Assembly (NCBI GenBank): GCA_000242935.3
Contig: CP007053.1
Span: forward strand, 930,001-994,000
Source: Opitutaceae bacterium TAV5
GTDB lineage: Bacteria > Verrucomicrobiota > Verrucomicrobiia > Opitutales > Opitutaceae
DNA: 64,000 nucleotides
Direction: 5' to 3'
The stretch's first letter is position 1; the number at the start of each line of letters is the position of its first letter. A program made the translations under genes and the position numbers. Positions 44,948-56,049 of this stretch are shown here, piece by piece. Below the pieces are notes generated by a model that had not been told where the DNA came from, made no database searches, and saw nothing but the letters and a program-made list of their open reading frames with translations.

Positions 44948-46315
44948 ATGAAAATATTACGCCTCTCCAGTCTCGGCACCCTGATCGTAACCGCCTTCCT
45001 GTCCGCTCATCAGGCCTCCGCCGACGATCACACATGGACTGCCGATGCAACGGGCAATCCCGAATGGACATGGGGTGACTCCACCAAATGGAGTCCTGCC
45101 GAAGGCGGCGTGCCCAACGCAGCCGATGCCAACGTCACCTTCACCATCACGGGTGGTTCTCCGGTCATCACCCTCAACGGTGCATATGCCGTCAACAACA
45201 TGACGGTGACCGCCGACGGCGGACGTAATATTTCATTCAATTCCATCAACACCGCAGGCACCCACTCACTGGGCATCGGTGGCGAACTGAAGAAAAACAA
45301 CGGGAGCAGCAGTGTATCCTTCATGGACTACAACACCGGGCGTCTGCTCAACCTCACGGTCAACACGCTCGGGTTCACCAACACCGGCGGAGGCAATTTT
45401 TACTTCGGACGCAACGATGGCGGACGCCGCCTCAACTCGTTGTCCATTGCGAATCTCAACATGGGCGCCTCCGACACGGCGGAGGCCAGCATCCGCCTCA
45501 ACGTAACAAACGACTACAGCCTGGGGCTGGTTACGTTTGGCGGCACCAACACCAAAAATGTCTATCTCATCAACAACGCATCGAACGCAGCCGGCTACAG
45601 CCGCACGGCGACCGTCAACGGCCTGACGCAAACCGCTGGATCGACCGCGGCCACCCTCTACGGATCGCGCATCGCTTCGACCGGCGCCAATGTCGCCACG
45701 CTCAGGATCGATACCGATGCCGCAGCCGATTTCACCGCATCCACGATTCTTGTCGACGGCACAGGCGGCACGCTGGCCGTTCTGAAAACGGGCGAAGGGA
45801 AACAGACGCTTTCCGGCGCTCTGACCTACACCGGCGGCACGCGGGTGGATGAAGGCACGCTGGCCGTCACCGGAAGTCTCGCGGCGGATGGCGATCTCGC
45901 GGTTGCGAACGGAGCGACCTTTGTGGCCGGGGCGGCCTTGTCCCTGCATGACGCGTCGTTCGAAAGCGGCGCGATCCTCGGATTCGACCTCGGTGCCGAC
46001 GCACGTCTCAGCCTTTCCGGCGACCTGACACAGGACGGTGCCGGTCCGGCCACCTTCGTGATCGATTTTCAGAACACGGGAGTTTTCGATCAGACTTACA
46101 CCCGTCTCCTTTCCGTTACCGGCGCCAATGCCTTCGAGGGAGCCATACTGTCCTACATCAATTTTGGAGAGTCGGGACTTTCCGGCGTGCTGAGTATCGG
46201 AGAGCTGACCGGAAGTTTCTCCATTGCGCCCATCCCCGAACCCTCGACCTGGGCGCTGATGTTCGGCATATTCGCGTTGTGCGTTGCCGGTCTTCGTCAC
46301 CATCGGCGCTCCTGA
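44948..46315 (+). CDS. Autotransporter-associated beta-strand protein with PEP-CTERM anchor
   Basis: Exported protein of 455 residues. A signal peptide (LGTLIVTAFLSAHQASA) precedes a beta-helix-like body. One classic autotransporter-associated repeat is visible: LKTGEGKQTLSGALTYTGG followed by TRVDEGTLAVTG. The C-terminus is PIPEPSTW with a hydrophobic helix (ALMFGIFALCVAGL) and RHHRRS, a canonical PEP-CTERM signal. It is a smaller relative in style to the 1,053-residue protein at 24718-27879. It sits directly upstream of the large lyase and may be its surface partner. Confidence 0.83.
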   Translation: MKILRLSSLGTLIVTAFLSAHQASADDHTWTADATGNPEWTWGDSTKWSPAEGGVPNAADANVTFTITGGSPVITLNGAYAVNNMTVTADGGRNISFNSINTAGTHSLGIGGELKKNNGSSSVSFMDYNTGRLLNLTVNTLGFTNTGGGNFYFGRNDGGRRLNSLSIANLNMGASDTAEASIRLNVTNDYSLGLVTFGGTNTKNVYLINNASNAAGYSRTATVNGLTQTAGSTAATLYGSRIASTGANVATLRIDTDAAADFTASTILVDGTGGTLAVLKTGEGKQTLSGALTYTGGTRVDEGTLAVTGSLAADGDLAVANGATFVAGAALSLHDASFESGAILGFDLGADARLSLSGDLTQDGAGPATFVIDFQNTGVFDQTYTRLLSVTGANAFEGAILSYINFGESGLSGVLSIGELTGSFSIAPIPEPSTWALMFGIFALCVAGLRHHRRS

Positions 46316-46341
46316 GCCTGCGCAAACAAACACATTTCAGG

Positions 46342-49300
46342 ATGCTCTTTCCACACGCATCGTTGCTGGGCCTCGCCCTTGCCGGACTGGCAACCGCCCC
46401 GGCGGTCACCCACGCCAGGGATTCGTTCCCCGCGGGCAACTGGCTGGCCGACGGCGGATTCGAGCTTCGTGCCGAACCACGCGAACTCGGCCTGCCCTCC
46501 GGCAGCGACCGGCGCGACTTCGGCGAAATGGCCGGATGGCGTTTCGATTCCGACCAGGCCCGGGAGGGGAAACGCTCGCTTGTGCTGAGTGGCCCCCGCC
46601 CCTTTACCTGGCGGATCGCACGCGATTTCCCCGGAGAATGCGACGCTGTGTTTTCCGTTTACGTACGCAGCGACAAGCCGGGTGTCGAGGTCGAGGCCGG
46701 CTTCGAGGTCTTCGCACTCGATGACCACTACAAAGTCGGCCCGCGAGCGACCGGACGCCGCACCCTCGCCCTTACTCCCGGGTGGCAACGCCTCGTCGTT
46801 CCCCTCCATGTCTCCAAAGAGACCGACCAGGGCCACATTCGCGTGCACCTGCTCAAGACATGGGTCCGGCCGCTCACGCCCGACAAAGGCGATGTCTGGA
46901 TCGACGCCGCCCAACTCGAGGTGGACCGCGCCGGACCGGGCGCGTTCACCTCGATGATGCCCGCTTTCACAACCGTGCGTGAGGAACGCCAGGTGCTGCG
47001 CGACTGGCTTGGACCTTCACCCGAAAAAGACCCCGTTCCTCCCCCTCCCGTCATCCTTCCCTCCGGCAGCGTGCCCTTCACGATTTCCGAAACAGACGGC
47101 CTGGTCCGCCACAACGAGGTCGCCTCCGGTGGCATTCCCTTCGCTCCCGGACAGGTTTTCGACTCCTCCACGTTTCAGGTAACCGATTCCTCCGGCACGG
47201 TCATCCCGGCACAAACGGCCATCCTCGCGCAACGCCCCTCCGATGGCAGCGCGATCTCCGTGCTGGTGGAATTTCCCGCCTCCCTGGCTGCGTATGAAAG
47301 GAGAAACTACAGGTTCCATTATGGCCCCGCCTTCCGGTCGCACGTCGCCCCCTCGCTGGCCACGGAAGAGACCGGGGCGATCACCCTGAATCTGAACGGT
47401 CGCGTCTGGCGCATTTCCAGAGAAAACTTTCCCGGGTTCGAGCTGACCACCCTCGACGGACGCCGTTTTCTTTCCGATGCCCTGCCCCCGGAGATCGTCG
47501 AAATCGAAAGGAACGGCCCGTTTCATGCCATCATCCGCATGCGCGGACGCCTTCTCGAAGCCGGAGGGAAACGGGTTCTCGGCGTCGCCTGGGACGGCCG
47601 TTTTCACGCCTTCGCCGGGAGTGACATGCTCGAGGTGGAAATGAGCCACGAGCAGCAGGAACACGTCTCGCATCTCGCCGTTCGCTCCATCGGGCTGACG
47701 CTGCCCGTTTCTCCCGTCGCCCCGGCCGGCAGGACCGGCGCCGATCCCGTCCGGGTTGCCCTTGCCACCGGCGGCGAACTGGCGTTGCCCGCACCCGATG
47801 GCGGCCTCGTCCTCACCCAGTTGCACCAGTATTTCGGCGAAGGCCGCTACGATCTCGTCATCGACACCGGTGTCACGTCACAGCGGCGGGAAAATGTCCG
47901 GGCCACCGGCGCCGTCCGGTTTCCCGATGTCGCGGTTGCCGTGGCCGATTTCGACAACATGAACCCCGCGGCCATCGCGTGGAGTCCGGGCCGGGTGACC
48001 GTTTACGCCCAGCCGCCGCGCCACGCCACCTGCGTCGAACTTCCCTTCGGCATCAGCCAGACATTCCGCTTCGTCCTGGCACCGCCTTCCGGCTGGTCCG
48101 CCGTCCAGGCTCGCGCCGCCAACCCGCTGCGAGTGTTCCCCGGGCCTGCCCATGTCGCCCAAACCGGAGTCTTTGGCGGTCCCTGGCTCACTTCCGACGA
48201 AGCGATGGAAAAATTCCCCCTCTTCGAGCGTCCCCTGCGGGAGTTTTTCTCCGCCTTCGCCCGCGATGTCCGCCGGCAGGACACCACGGGAGGGTTTGAC
48301 TTTGGCGATGCCGGCTCGCCCGGCGGATGGAAGAACAACGAGACTTCGCTGATCGAAGCCCTCTTCATGCAGTACCTGCGTAGCGGAGATCCTGCGCTTT
48401 TTCGCCGTGCCGCTGTCATGGCGCGACAGTTTCGCGATGTTGCCATCCTGCATGCCTCCCAAAATTCCAAATGGATCCAGACGCATGCTGCCGGTCTTCA
48501 CACCACAGGCCACTGGCACGTTGGCCATTACTGGATCACCGGCCTCATCGGCCATTATCTGCTCACCGGTGACAGGCGCTCCTTCGAAGCCGCCCGCGGC
48601 ACCGCCGCCGAACTTCTCTCGCGCCACAAGCTCCGCTACACCGGACGCGAACGCGCCCGTGTCCTTCTGCATCTCGCCGAACTGTACGAACTGACGCACT
48701 ACAAGATCCTGCGTACGGCGTTCGAAACGCATCTCTCCCACGACGTCCCCATGGAGACCGGCACCTACTACGCCGGCATCAACATCATGGCCCTGGAAAA
48801 ATGGCGTTCCGTCACCGGAGGTTCGCCGGCGCTCGACACCCGCATCGGAGCTTATGGACACCAGCTCCTCGATGTTGTCGCCAAAGGCAATCTGCTCGAA
48901 ACGGTGGGCGAGGACCGTTCGCAATTCATCTTTGAAGCTGCCGCCGCGCTCGCGGCCCGCACCGGCGATCCCGCATACCTGCATGCTTTTGCCGATCTGC
49001 TTCCCGTGCAGGCGATGGGCGCGCACAGCATGGGCGCAAACGCCGTGCGCGGGGCCGCCTGGCTCTGGCAGGCCGATCGCCTTGGCGTGCCGCTCTCGCC
49101 GCTCACGCCCGCGCATCCGGCAGGCATTGCCCTCCTCACGGGACGCGCCGGCGGCCGGCATGACGCCGCCCTCACCTTCCGTATCCACCCCGGAGCCGGC
49201 GCTTCCTCTCCGACCGTTGTCCGGCTCTACAAACAAATCGGATTTCGCGCCGGCAAAAACGCGTCCGACGACGTTCTGGATTATCGGCTCACCTCCGGCA

Positions 49301-49860
49301 ATCCTCCCTCCGTGGAACTTGCTGCCGGCTCCCTTGCCGGTCCGAAATTCGGGATTCTCGATCTGCCGCCGCTGCCACCATTCGCTTCCGACGTCCGCCT
49401 GATCCTGCATTGTGGCGGCGATGCCCAGGCGGAACTCTCCGTTACCCACGCGGACGTGTCGCTGGCAGCGCACGACTGGTTATTCTTCCGCCAGCATCGG
49501 CATGGTAACGGATTTGTCCGTTTCGACATCATGCCGGCGACACCGGCATCGGATATCGTCATCGCCCTCGACTGGCGGTTCGTCGATCCCGGATCAATTG
49601 CCGCAGTGGAATTGCTGGACCCCCAAGGCAGGGTCGTTGCACATGCCCGCCGGGGTCGTTCCCTTGGTAATGACTGGGATGATACGGGGGCTCCCTTCGA
49701 AGACCCGCAGCACCTTGTGCTGCGTCTGCCGCCTGGTGCTGATACCGGGGTTCCCCTGCGCATGGAAATGCAGGCTGCCAAATGGCTCGGCTGGCGCGTG
49801 GAAGCTGGCCTGAAAGAACCGTGGCTGGCTGTTCCGGAAAGCCAGCCGGCACAACCCTGA
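46342..49860 (+). CDS. Exo-rhamnogalacturonan-lyase-like (PcRGLX/YetA, PL26-like) enzyme
   Basis: Large exported enzyme, 1,172 residues from ATG 46342. Order: signal peptide; a galactose-binding-like module (about 30-215, starting WLADGGFE, with WRFDSDQAREGKRSL); a linker; an N-terminal RIFT-barrel-like domain (VPFTISETDGLVRHNEVASG); a beta-sandwich; an (alpha/alpha)6 region (LIEALFMQYLRSGDPALFRR, HTTGHWHVGHYWITGLIGHY); and a C-terminal beta domain. This matches the PcRGLX/YetA-like family that removes unsaturated units from rhamnogalacturonan. His-rich WHVGHYW probably lies in the active site. Pectin-like substrate is inferred. No lipobox seen, so periplasmic or secreted. Confidence 0.68.
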   Translation: MLFPHASLLGLALAGLATAPAVTHARDSFPAGNWLADGGFELRAEPRELGLPSGSDRRDFGEMAGWRFDSDQAREGKRSLVLSGPRPFTWRIARDFPGECDAVFSVYVRSDKPGVEVEAGFEVFALDDHYKVGPRATGRRTLALTPGWQRLVVPLHVSKETDQGHIRVHLLKTWVRPLTPDKGDVWIDAAQLEVDRAGPGAFTSMMPAFTTVREERQVLRDWLGPSPEKDPVPPPPVILPSGSVPFTISETDGLVRHNEVASGGIPFAPGQVFDSSTFQVTDSSGTVIPAQTAILAQRPSDGSAISVLVEFPASLAAYERRNYRFHYGPAFRSHVAPSLATEETGAITLNLNGRVWRISRENFPGFELTTLDGRRFLSDALPPEIVEIERNGPFHAIIRMRGRLLEAGGKRVLGVAWDGRFHAFAGSDMLEVEMSHEQQEHVSHLAVRSIGLTLPVSPVAPAGRTGADPVRVALATGGELALPAPDGGLVLTQLHQYFGEGRYDLVIDTGVTSQRRENVRATGAVRFPDVAVAVADFDNMNPAAIAWSPGRVTVYAQPPRHATCVELPFGISQTFRFVLAPPSGWSAVQARAANPLRVFPGPAHVAQTGVFGGPWLTSDEAMEKFPLFERPLREFFSAFARDVRRQDTTGGFDFGDAGSPGGWKNNETSLIEALFMQYLRSGDPALFRRAAVMARQFRDVAILHASQNSKWIQTHAAGLHTTGHWHVGHYWITGLIGHYLLTGDRRSFEAARGTAAELLSRHKLRYTGRERARVLLHLAELYELTHYKILRTAFETHLSHDVPMETGTYYAGINIMALEKWRSVTGGSPALDTRIGAYGHQLLDVVAKGNLLETVGEDRSQFIFEAAAALAARTGDPAYLHAFADLLPVQAMGAHSMGANAVRGAAWLWQADRLGVPLSPLTPAHPAGIALLTGRAGGRHDAALTFRIHPGAGASSPTVVRLYKQIGFRAGKNASDDVLDYRLTSGNPPSVELAAGSLAGPKFGILDLPPLPPFASDVRLILHCGGDAQAELSVTHADVSLAAHDWLFFRQHRHGNGFVRFDIMPATPASDIVIALDWRFVDPGSIAAVELLDPQGRVVAHARRGRSLGNDWDDTGAPFEDPQHLVLRLPPGADTGVPLRMEMQAAKWLGWRVEAGLKEPWLAVPESQPAQP

Positions 49861-49881
49861 ACGGCATCGTAATCCGTATTC

Positions 49882-51519
49882 TCAAGGCCCGGGACGACGC
49901 CGCTCCGCGGACAGCGTCCAGTTTTTCAGACCATACTCCATCTGCGCGGCCTCGAGTTCGCGGAGCGTCTGCGCCTCGCGCAGGCGGCTGGCGCGCGCGT
50001 CGTCGCCCTCGCCCGGCGCGAGCCAGAAGGCCGTCAGCACGCCGTCCTCGGCCCGGCTGTTGCGGCTCGTGTCGCGGATGGCCGAGCGCAGGTCGGCGCG
50101 CACCGCCTCCGGAAACAGTTCGTCCATCACACGCGCAAAATTTTCCGCCGAGCCGCGCGGCCCCACCAGCTCGTGAAGCTGCCCGCGATAGATTCGCGAG
50201 CACTCGCCGGGGCCGCCCGCGGCCACGCCGGTCAGTTCGCACGAGAATCCCGACGGCCAGCCGTCGGACAACGGTTCGAACACCTCGAGACCGGGCGGCG
50301 GCGTCACCCCGACCACCGACGAAAGGCGGTTGGACTCCGTCATCACCCGCTGCGACACGGACTGGCTCGTGAGAAACCGCAGGAAATCCACCGCCCGGTC
50401 GGCGTTCAGCGAGGCCCGGGTGACGCCCATCGCGTTGCCCGGCGGGATGCCGAGTTCGGAGACCGGGCCGAGCACATTGCGCCCGAACTGCGGATCCTCC
50501 GGCAGCGGCACCGGCACGGTGAATGCCGTGAGCCGGAAGGGCGTCTGTGTGATCACCGTATCCGCTTCCCAACTACCCGTGGCGAGCATGACGGCCCGGC
50601 GCTGCGTGAAGTAAAACATGCTGTCCTCGCGCTGGAGCTGGGCAAAACCCTCGACCGTCTGCCGGCCCACCTCGCCCATGATGGCGACGCCGTCCATGAC
50701 GGCGGGCGTGCGGCTCCAGTTCCAGTCGCCGCGCAGGTAGCCCAGGGCCACGTCGCGCGCGGAGAACGCGAGGCTTTGGTAAGGGTTGATCTGCAAGGCG
50801 AGCTTCTGCGTCTGGCTGGCGAAGAGATGCCGGAGGATGGGCAGGGCGTGCGTCTGCGAGCCGGCGACGGGCACGATCGGCACCCCGCGCTCGCGGGCGT
50901 AGTCCCGGATGCGGTGGCACAGCTCCATGAATGCGGCGTAGTCGCGGGGAGGTTCTTCCGAACCGGTGATCTGACGGAGAAGCTCGGCATTGGCGAAGAC
51001 ACGCACGGTGCCGACGGTCAGGGGAATGCCGTAAACCTGCTGCAACGAGGCGCGGTAGGCGGGCGCGCTGACGAGGCCGTCGATGAAGGTGTCGCGCCAG
51101 GGGACGCCTTCCAGCGGCGTGCCGGCGTTCCAGGGGTTGGGCTGCTCGGTCCACGGGTCGAGCGGCAGGAAAAAACGCGCGAGAAACTCGTCGGCCTGGC
51201 CGCGGTCCATGTCGGCGATGTCGGGCGCGGTGCCGCCCACCATCTGCGTGCGCAGCCACGAGGCCCAGAGCTTGAGCGGCACGCGGATCTGCTCGACGCG
51301 CACGCCGGGATTGAGCCGCTCGTACTCTCGGATGGCGTCGTCGTAGGAGCGCACGATGCCTTCGTGGATCGTCACGTGCGCGAAGCGGAGATGGATGACG
51401 GCGGTGTCGGCGGCCGCCCCGTCGGCGGAGATGCGCGCCCGGTTGAACACACGCAGGGCGGCGGTCGCGAAGGCCGCGAGCAACAGGCAGAGGCCGATCC
51501 AGGGAAGGATGCGTTTCAT
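49882..51519 (-). CDS. ABC-type extracellular solute-binding protein (family 1)
   Basis: Protein of 545 residues with an N-terminal signal anchor (ILPWIGLCLLLAAFATAAL) and a family-1 (SBP_bac_1) sugar-binding fold: YERLNPGVRVEQIRV, then GTAPDIADMDRG, then an LATGSWEADTV segment and VDFLRFLTSQS. Such proteins bind oligosaccharides for an ABC importer. It is longer than usual (about 420-450 residues) because of a C-terminal helical extension. No permease or ATPase gene is present in the window. The ATG overlaps the stop of the upstream helical-repeat gene (ATGA), so they are coupled. Confidence 0.83.
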   Translation of the reverse strand: MKRILPWIGLCLLLAAFATAALRVFNRARISADGAAADTAVIHLRFAHVTIHEGIVRSYDDAIREYERLNPGVRVEQIRVPLKLWASWLRTQMVGGTAPDIADMDRGQADEFLARFFLPLDPWTEQPNPWNAGTPLEGVPWRDTFIDGLVSAPAYRASLQQVYGIPLTVGTVRVFANAELLRQITGSEEPPRDYAAFMELCHRIRDYARERGVPIVPVAGSQTHALPILRHLFASQTQKLALQINPYQSLAFSARDVALGYLRGDWNWSRTPAVMDGVAIMGEVGRQTVEGFAQLQREDSMFYFTQRRAVMLATGSWEADTVITQTPFRLTAFTVPVPLPEDPQFGRNVLGPVSELGIPPGNAMGVTRASLNADRAVDFLRFLTSQSVSQRVMTESNRLSSVVGVTPPPGLEVFEPLSDGWPSGFSCELTGVAAGGPGECSRIYRGQLHELVGPRGSAENFARVMDELFPEAVRADLRSAIRDTSRNSRAEDGVLTAFWLAPGEGDDARASRLREAQTLRELEAAQMEYGLKNWTLSAERRRPGP

Positions 51520-52487
51520 CGGGTGGAAAGGGTGGAAACAACGGAGGGAGATGCGGACGCGGCCGGCGCTGGCGCCGCGATTGCCGGCGCGCCGTCGAGC
51601 TCCGCCAGTTGCCGGCGGATCATGTAAACGCGCTGGTCGCGCCGGTGTTTTTCGAGAAACCGCTCGCAGGCGGCGCGGGCGGTGTCGGTGCGGCCTTGCT
51701 CGCGGGCGAGTTCGGCGATGCTGGCGAGCACGGAGGCGGAATTGGCCGGCACGATCATGCCGGCCTCGTCGGCCCGGAGAAGATGGGCGAGCGCGAGGTC
51801 CGGCGAGATCCGGAAAAAGAGGTAGCTGCGCGCCATCACGAGGTGATAGTCGCGAAGGGCGGCGGGATCGGTGAGCGCGGGCTCCCGCGCCTCGAGCCCG
51901 GCGAGCACGCGGGCGGGATCGTCGCCGAGGCGGTAAATGCGGAGGGCGACCAGCCGGGGCACGGCAGCCTGCGCGGCGGGATGCGAGGGCGCATCGTCGA
52001 CGAGCGCCTGGTAACGCGCGGCCGCGAGTTTCAGGTCGGGCTCGAACAGGTGGACTTCGGCGATGCGGGCACGCAGGTAGCGGGCAAACGGGGCGGTGGC
52101 ATCGGGTGCGGCGGCGAGTCCCTCCAGAAGCTGGTCGGCGCGGGCCACGTTGTCGCGCGTGCGCGGCTGCGTGTTGAGCAGGGCCACGGCACGACCGATG
52201 GCGAGCGCAGGCGGCACTTCACTCCCGGCGGGCAGGGCTCCGGTCGCCGCACCGAAGGCCGGCATCGTCTCGGTAAAACGCCGTTCGCGCATCGCCAGCC
52301 AGGCCTTTTCCTCGAGCAACGTCGTTGCCCGGGCAGGAGTTGCCGGCTCCGTCCCCTCACGATCCGCAGCAGACGAAAGGCTGTCCGCGCGCAGCGGGGC
52401 CGCGCCCGGCGAGGCTACGGACAACGCGAGGGCGGCCAGAAGAACAGGCATCGCAAGGGATAGTGACGGATGAAGCGGAAAGCACAT
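51516..52487 (-). CDS. Exported TPR-like helical-repeat protein
   Basis: Protein of 323 residues with a signal peptide (SLAMPVLLAALALSVASPGAAP) and an all-helical, Ala/Arg/Leu-rich body in TPR-like pairs (for example ALAIGRAVALLNTQPRTR and DNVARADQLLEGLAAAP), ending in a Pro/Ala tail. No exact family. Start 52487 begins the signal sequence; the frame is open much further upstream but that is a shadow of other features. It is translationally coupled to the solute-binding protein, suggesting a partner in uptake or in presenting oligosaccharides. Confidence 0.65.
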   Translation of the reverse strand: MCFPLHPSLSLAMPVLLAALALSVASPGAAPLRADSLSSAADREGTEPATPARATTLLEEKAWLAMRERRFTETMPAFGAATGALPAGSEVPPALAIGRAVALLNTQPRTRDNVARADQLLEGLAAAPDATAPFARYLRARIAEVHLFEPDLKLAAARYQALVDDAPSHPAAQAAVPRLVALRIYRLGDDPARVLAGLEAREPALTDPAALRDYHLVMARSYLFFRISPDLALAHLLRADEAGMIVPANSASVLASIAELAREQGRTDTARAACERFLEKHRRDQRVYMIRRQLAELDGAPAIAAPAPAASASPSVVSTLSTR

Positions 52488-52598
52488 GGATCGGGCGGGA
52501 GGAGCGGGAGCGAGCGTGAGGCAATCCGGGCCCGGCCGACAAGCCCCCTTCCACTGCACCCGTTGAGTAAAGAACCCCGGAGGCAACCCCCGAGGTAT

Positions 52599-52754
52599 GG
52601 AGCGGCGGCGTCCTCGCCGCCGGAGGGTGCGGCCTGAAGCGCAGCGGAAGGCCAGACCTGGCCGGGTGCCCGCAACGCGGGCGTACAGGTCTGCAACCCC
52701 GCAGGATCGGAAGGCGCGCTGACGCGCGTCCGGCGGCGGGGACGCCGCCGCTCC
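52599..52754. repeat. GC-rich foldback element (156 bp)
   Basis: A perfect 15-base terminal inverted repeat, ggagcggcggcgtcc at 52599-52613 and its complement at 52740-52754, encloses about 126 bases with more stems: cgcc/ggcg at each end, gcccgc-aac-gcgggc near 52668-52684, and gcgcgc-tga-cgcgc near 52714-52727. It fills most of the gap between the helical-repeat gene and the LacI gene. It looks like a REP/BIME or MITE-type mobile palindromic unit, though a structured RNA is possible. No coding content. Confidence 0.7.
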
Positions 52755-52777
52755 GGCAAGCCGAATTCTCCCGTGCT

Positions 52778-53848
52778 TCAGCTCCCGGCGGACTCCGGAA
52801 AGGATGCTCCGGGCGCCCACCGGCCCTTGACGGAGATGACGCGGGGAAACTCCGGCAGGCCGCGCTGGTTGGCCTGGAGCATGGAAACGAGCAATTCGAC
52901 GGCGGCGCGTCCCACCTCTTCGGTATGCGGATTGATGCCGGCGAGATCCTTTTCCCCGCGTTGCGCCAGATTGATCAGCCTGACGTGCCGGGGCGCGTGG
53001 ATGCCGGCCGCCGCCAGATGGTCGCGAACGCCGCTGCCGGAAATGAGGATCACTTCCGGGCGATGCCGGCGAACCCAGTCGACCAGCAACGCAGGCGGAA
53101 GCGTCGTGCTGCCGGGCGGGGAAAACAGCGGCACACGGTCGCGGCGCGAAATGCCGTTCTGGTAAAGGAGGAAGCGCGAGGCCCACACGTGGTTGGTGGC
53201 CCGGTCCTGCGCTTCCGGCACGGCCATGCCGATCCGGCGCGCGCCGCCGGTACGGGCGTGCTCGAGCGCGAGATCGATATTCCAGGTATGGTCCGCCACG
53301 ACCTGATGAAACTCGCGGCGGCAGGTGCGGGAACCGATAAGCACGGTCGTGAAGCCCGGCCAGTCGAGGTCGGGATATTCGAGTCCGGGATCGCCGGGGC
53401 TGGAGCCGGGGAAAAGGACGACTCCGTGAATCTCGCGCGCGAGAAGCACCTGGCTGAGACGGGCATCGGGCATGCGGCCGCGTTCGTGATGAAACTCGTC
53501 CACATCGAGCCCGCGCGCGGCGGCCTCGCGCAGGAGCGCCTTCCGGAGCACGTAGTAGTAATTGGACGGACTGGCGCGCCTCGCCCCGGCCGGATGGCGG
53601 TGGACGACCGCGATCGTCTCGCGGCGGGAGGCCGTCTGCCGGCGGCGGTCGCGAAGCTGGGCCATGAGGGCGGCGACGAGCGGATTGGGGCGGTAGCCGA
53701 TGGCGGCTGCTGCCTTGCAGATGGCGTCGCGCGTGGCCGCCGGCAGGCTCGGGTGCCCGCGCAACGCCAGCGACACGGCCGACCGGCTGAAGCCGGTGCG
53801 ATCGGCGATATCTTGCAGCGTGGGAGATCTGTGCGTCGAACCGGACAT
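52778..53848 (-). CDS. LacI-family transcriptional regulator
   Basis: Regulator of 356 residues. The LacI HTH lies at the very N-terminus ([20 protein letters not shown]) followed by the hinge ([20 protein letters not shown]) and a sugar-binding domain ([16 protein letters not shown], then [20 protein letters not shown]). It is upstream of, and on the same strand as, the solute-binding operon, so it likely controls that operon in response to a sugar. The foldback element lies between. Divergent from purA. Confidence 0.9.
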   Translation of the reverse strand: MSGSTHRSPTLQDIADRTGFSRSAVSLALRGHPSLPAATRDAICKAAAAIGYRPNPLVAALMAQLRDRRRQTASRRETIAVVHRHPAGARRASPSNYYYVLRKALLREAAARGLDVDEFHHERGRMPDARLSQVLLAREIHGVVLFPGSSPGDPGLEYPDLDWPGFTTVLIGSRTCRREFHQVVADHTWNIDLALEHARTGGARRIGMAVPEAQDRATNHVWASRFLLYQNGISRRDRVPLFSPPGSTTLPPALLVDWVRRHRPEVILISGSGVRDHLAAAGIHAPRHVRLINLAQRGEKDLAGINPHTEEVGRAAVELLVSMLQANQRGLPEFPRVISVKGRWAPGASFPESAGS

Positions 53849-53970
53849 CGGATGGCGGAGGAAATGCCGGAAGCGCGGCGGCGCGGAAAGCCGAAAGGCT
53901 CCGGGCCGCCCCCCCCCATTCCGCTATTGCCGCTCCGCCGCCGGACCGTTTGTTTAGGCCGTTTGCCATC

Positions 53971-55518
<1,548 letters not shown>

Positions 55519-56049
55519 TGCGGACTCGCTGCGTCCGCTGCCGCCCGCCGCGTCCGGACCGGATTCATTTGACCACGGATTACACGGATAAAACCGGATA
55601 AAGGCAGGGAGTTTATTGCCGGTCCCGGAAAGGCAACTTGCCCTCCGTGTAATCTCCGGAAATCCGTAAAGCTATCCTGAGAAATCGTGCGTGGAAGCGC
55701 ATGATTTCCCTCGGTGTCGATGCGTTCCGGATTCAAACCGGGATGGCCACAAAAAACACAAAATTTCCTTCTGTCCGGCGAGAATCTCCCGCGCGCTTAT
55801 AAGCGCGATGGAGGATTTCATGCGCGGCGTGTTTTTTCGTGTTTTTCGTGGCCATTCTTCTCCCTTCGGTTGCGGCACAGCCGCCCCAGGCCATCCGTGG
55901 TCGAACCGAAAGCAGGGCAGCTTGCCGCATTACCCAGGAGACCGTCCGCGAAAAACTCGATCCCTCAGCACGGCAACGCGGGCGCCGGGGGGGGGGCCGG
56001 TTGTCATCCTTCATTGTGCCGGCACCCGGAAACCGTTTTGCTCGCCGGC
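55519..56049. other. Repeat-rich non-coding gap before pxp genes
   Basis: No convincing gene in these 531 bases. It holds a pair of near-complementary words (ccacggattacacggat at 55573-55589 and tccgtgtaatctccgga at 55644-55660), a hairpin with a one-base mismatch (gaaatcgtgcg / cgcatgatttc, 55681-55708), and the foldback described separately at 55743-55855. The last about 190 bases read as GC-rich unique sequence with a run of ten G at 55986-55995. The frame of the next gene is open backwards through part of this but gives no plausible protein. Confidence 0.6.
55743..55855. repeat. Foldback with atggccac-type arms and central palindrome
   Basis: Arms atggccacaaaaaacacaaa (55743-55762) and, inverted, atggccacgaaaaacacgaa (from 55855 downward) differ at two positions. 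Between them lies a perfect 16-base palindrome cgcgcttataagcgcg (55792-55807). A/T-rich arms of this wording are known to me as scattered intergenic repeats in several phyla; that is recollection, not a search. Probably a dispersed non-autonomous element. Confidence 0.6.
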
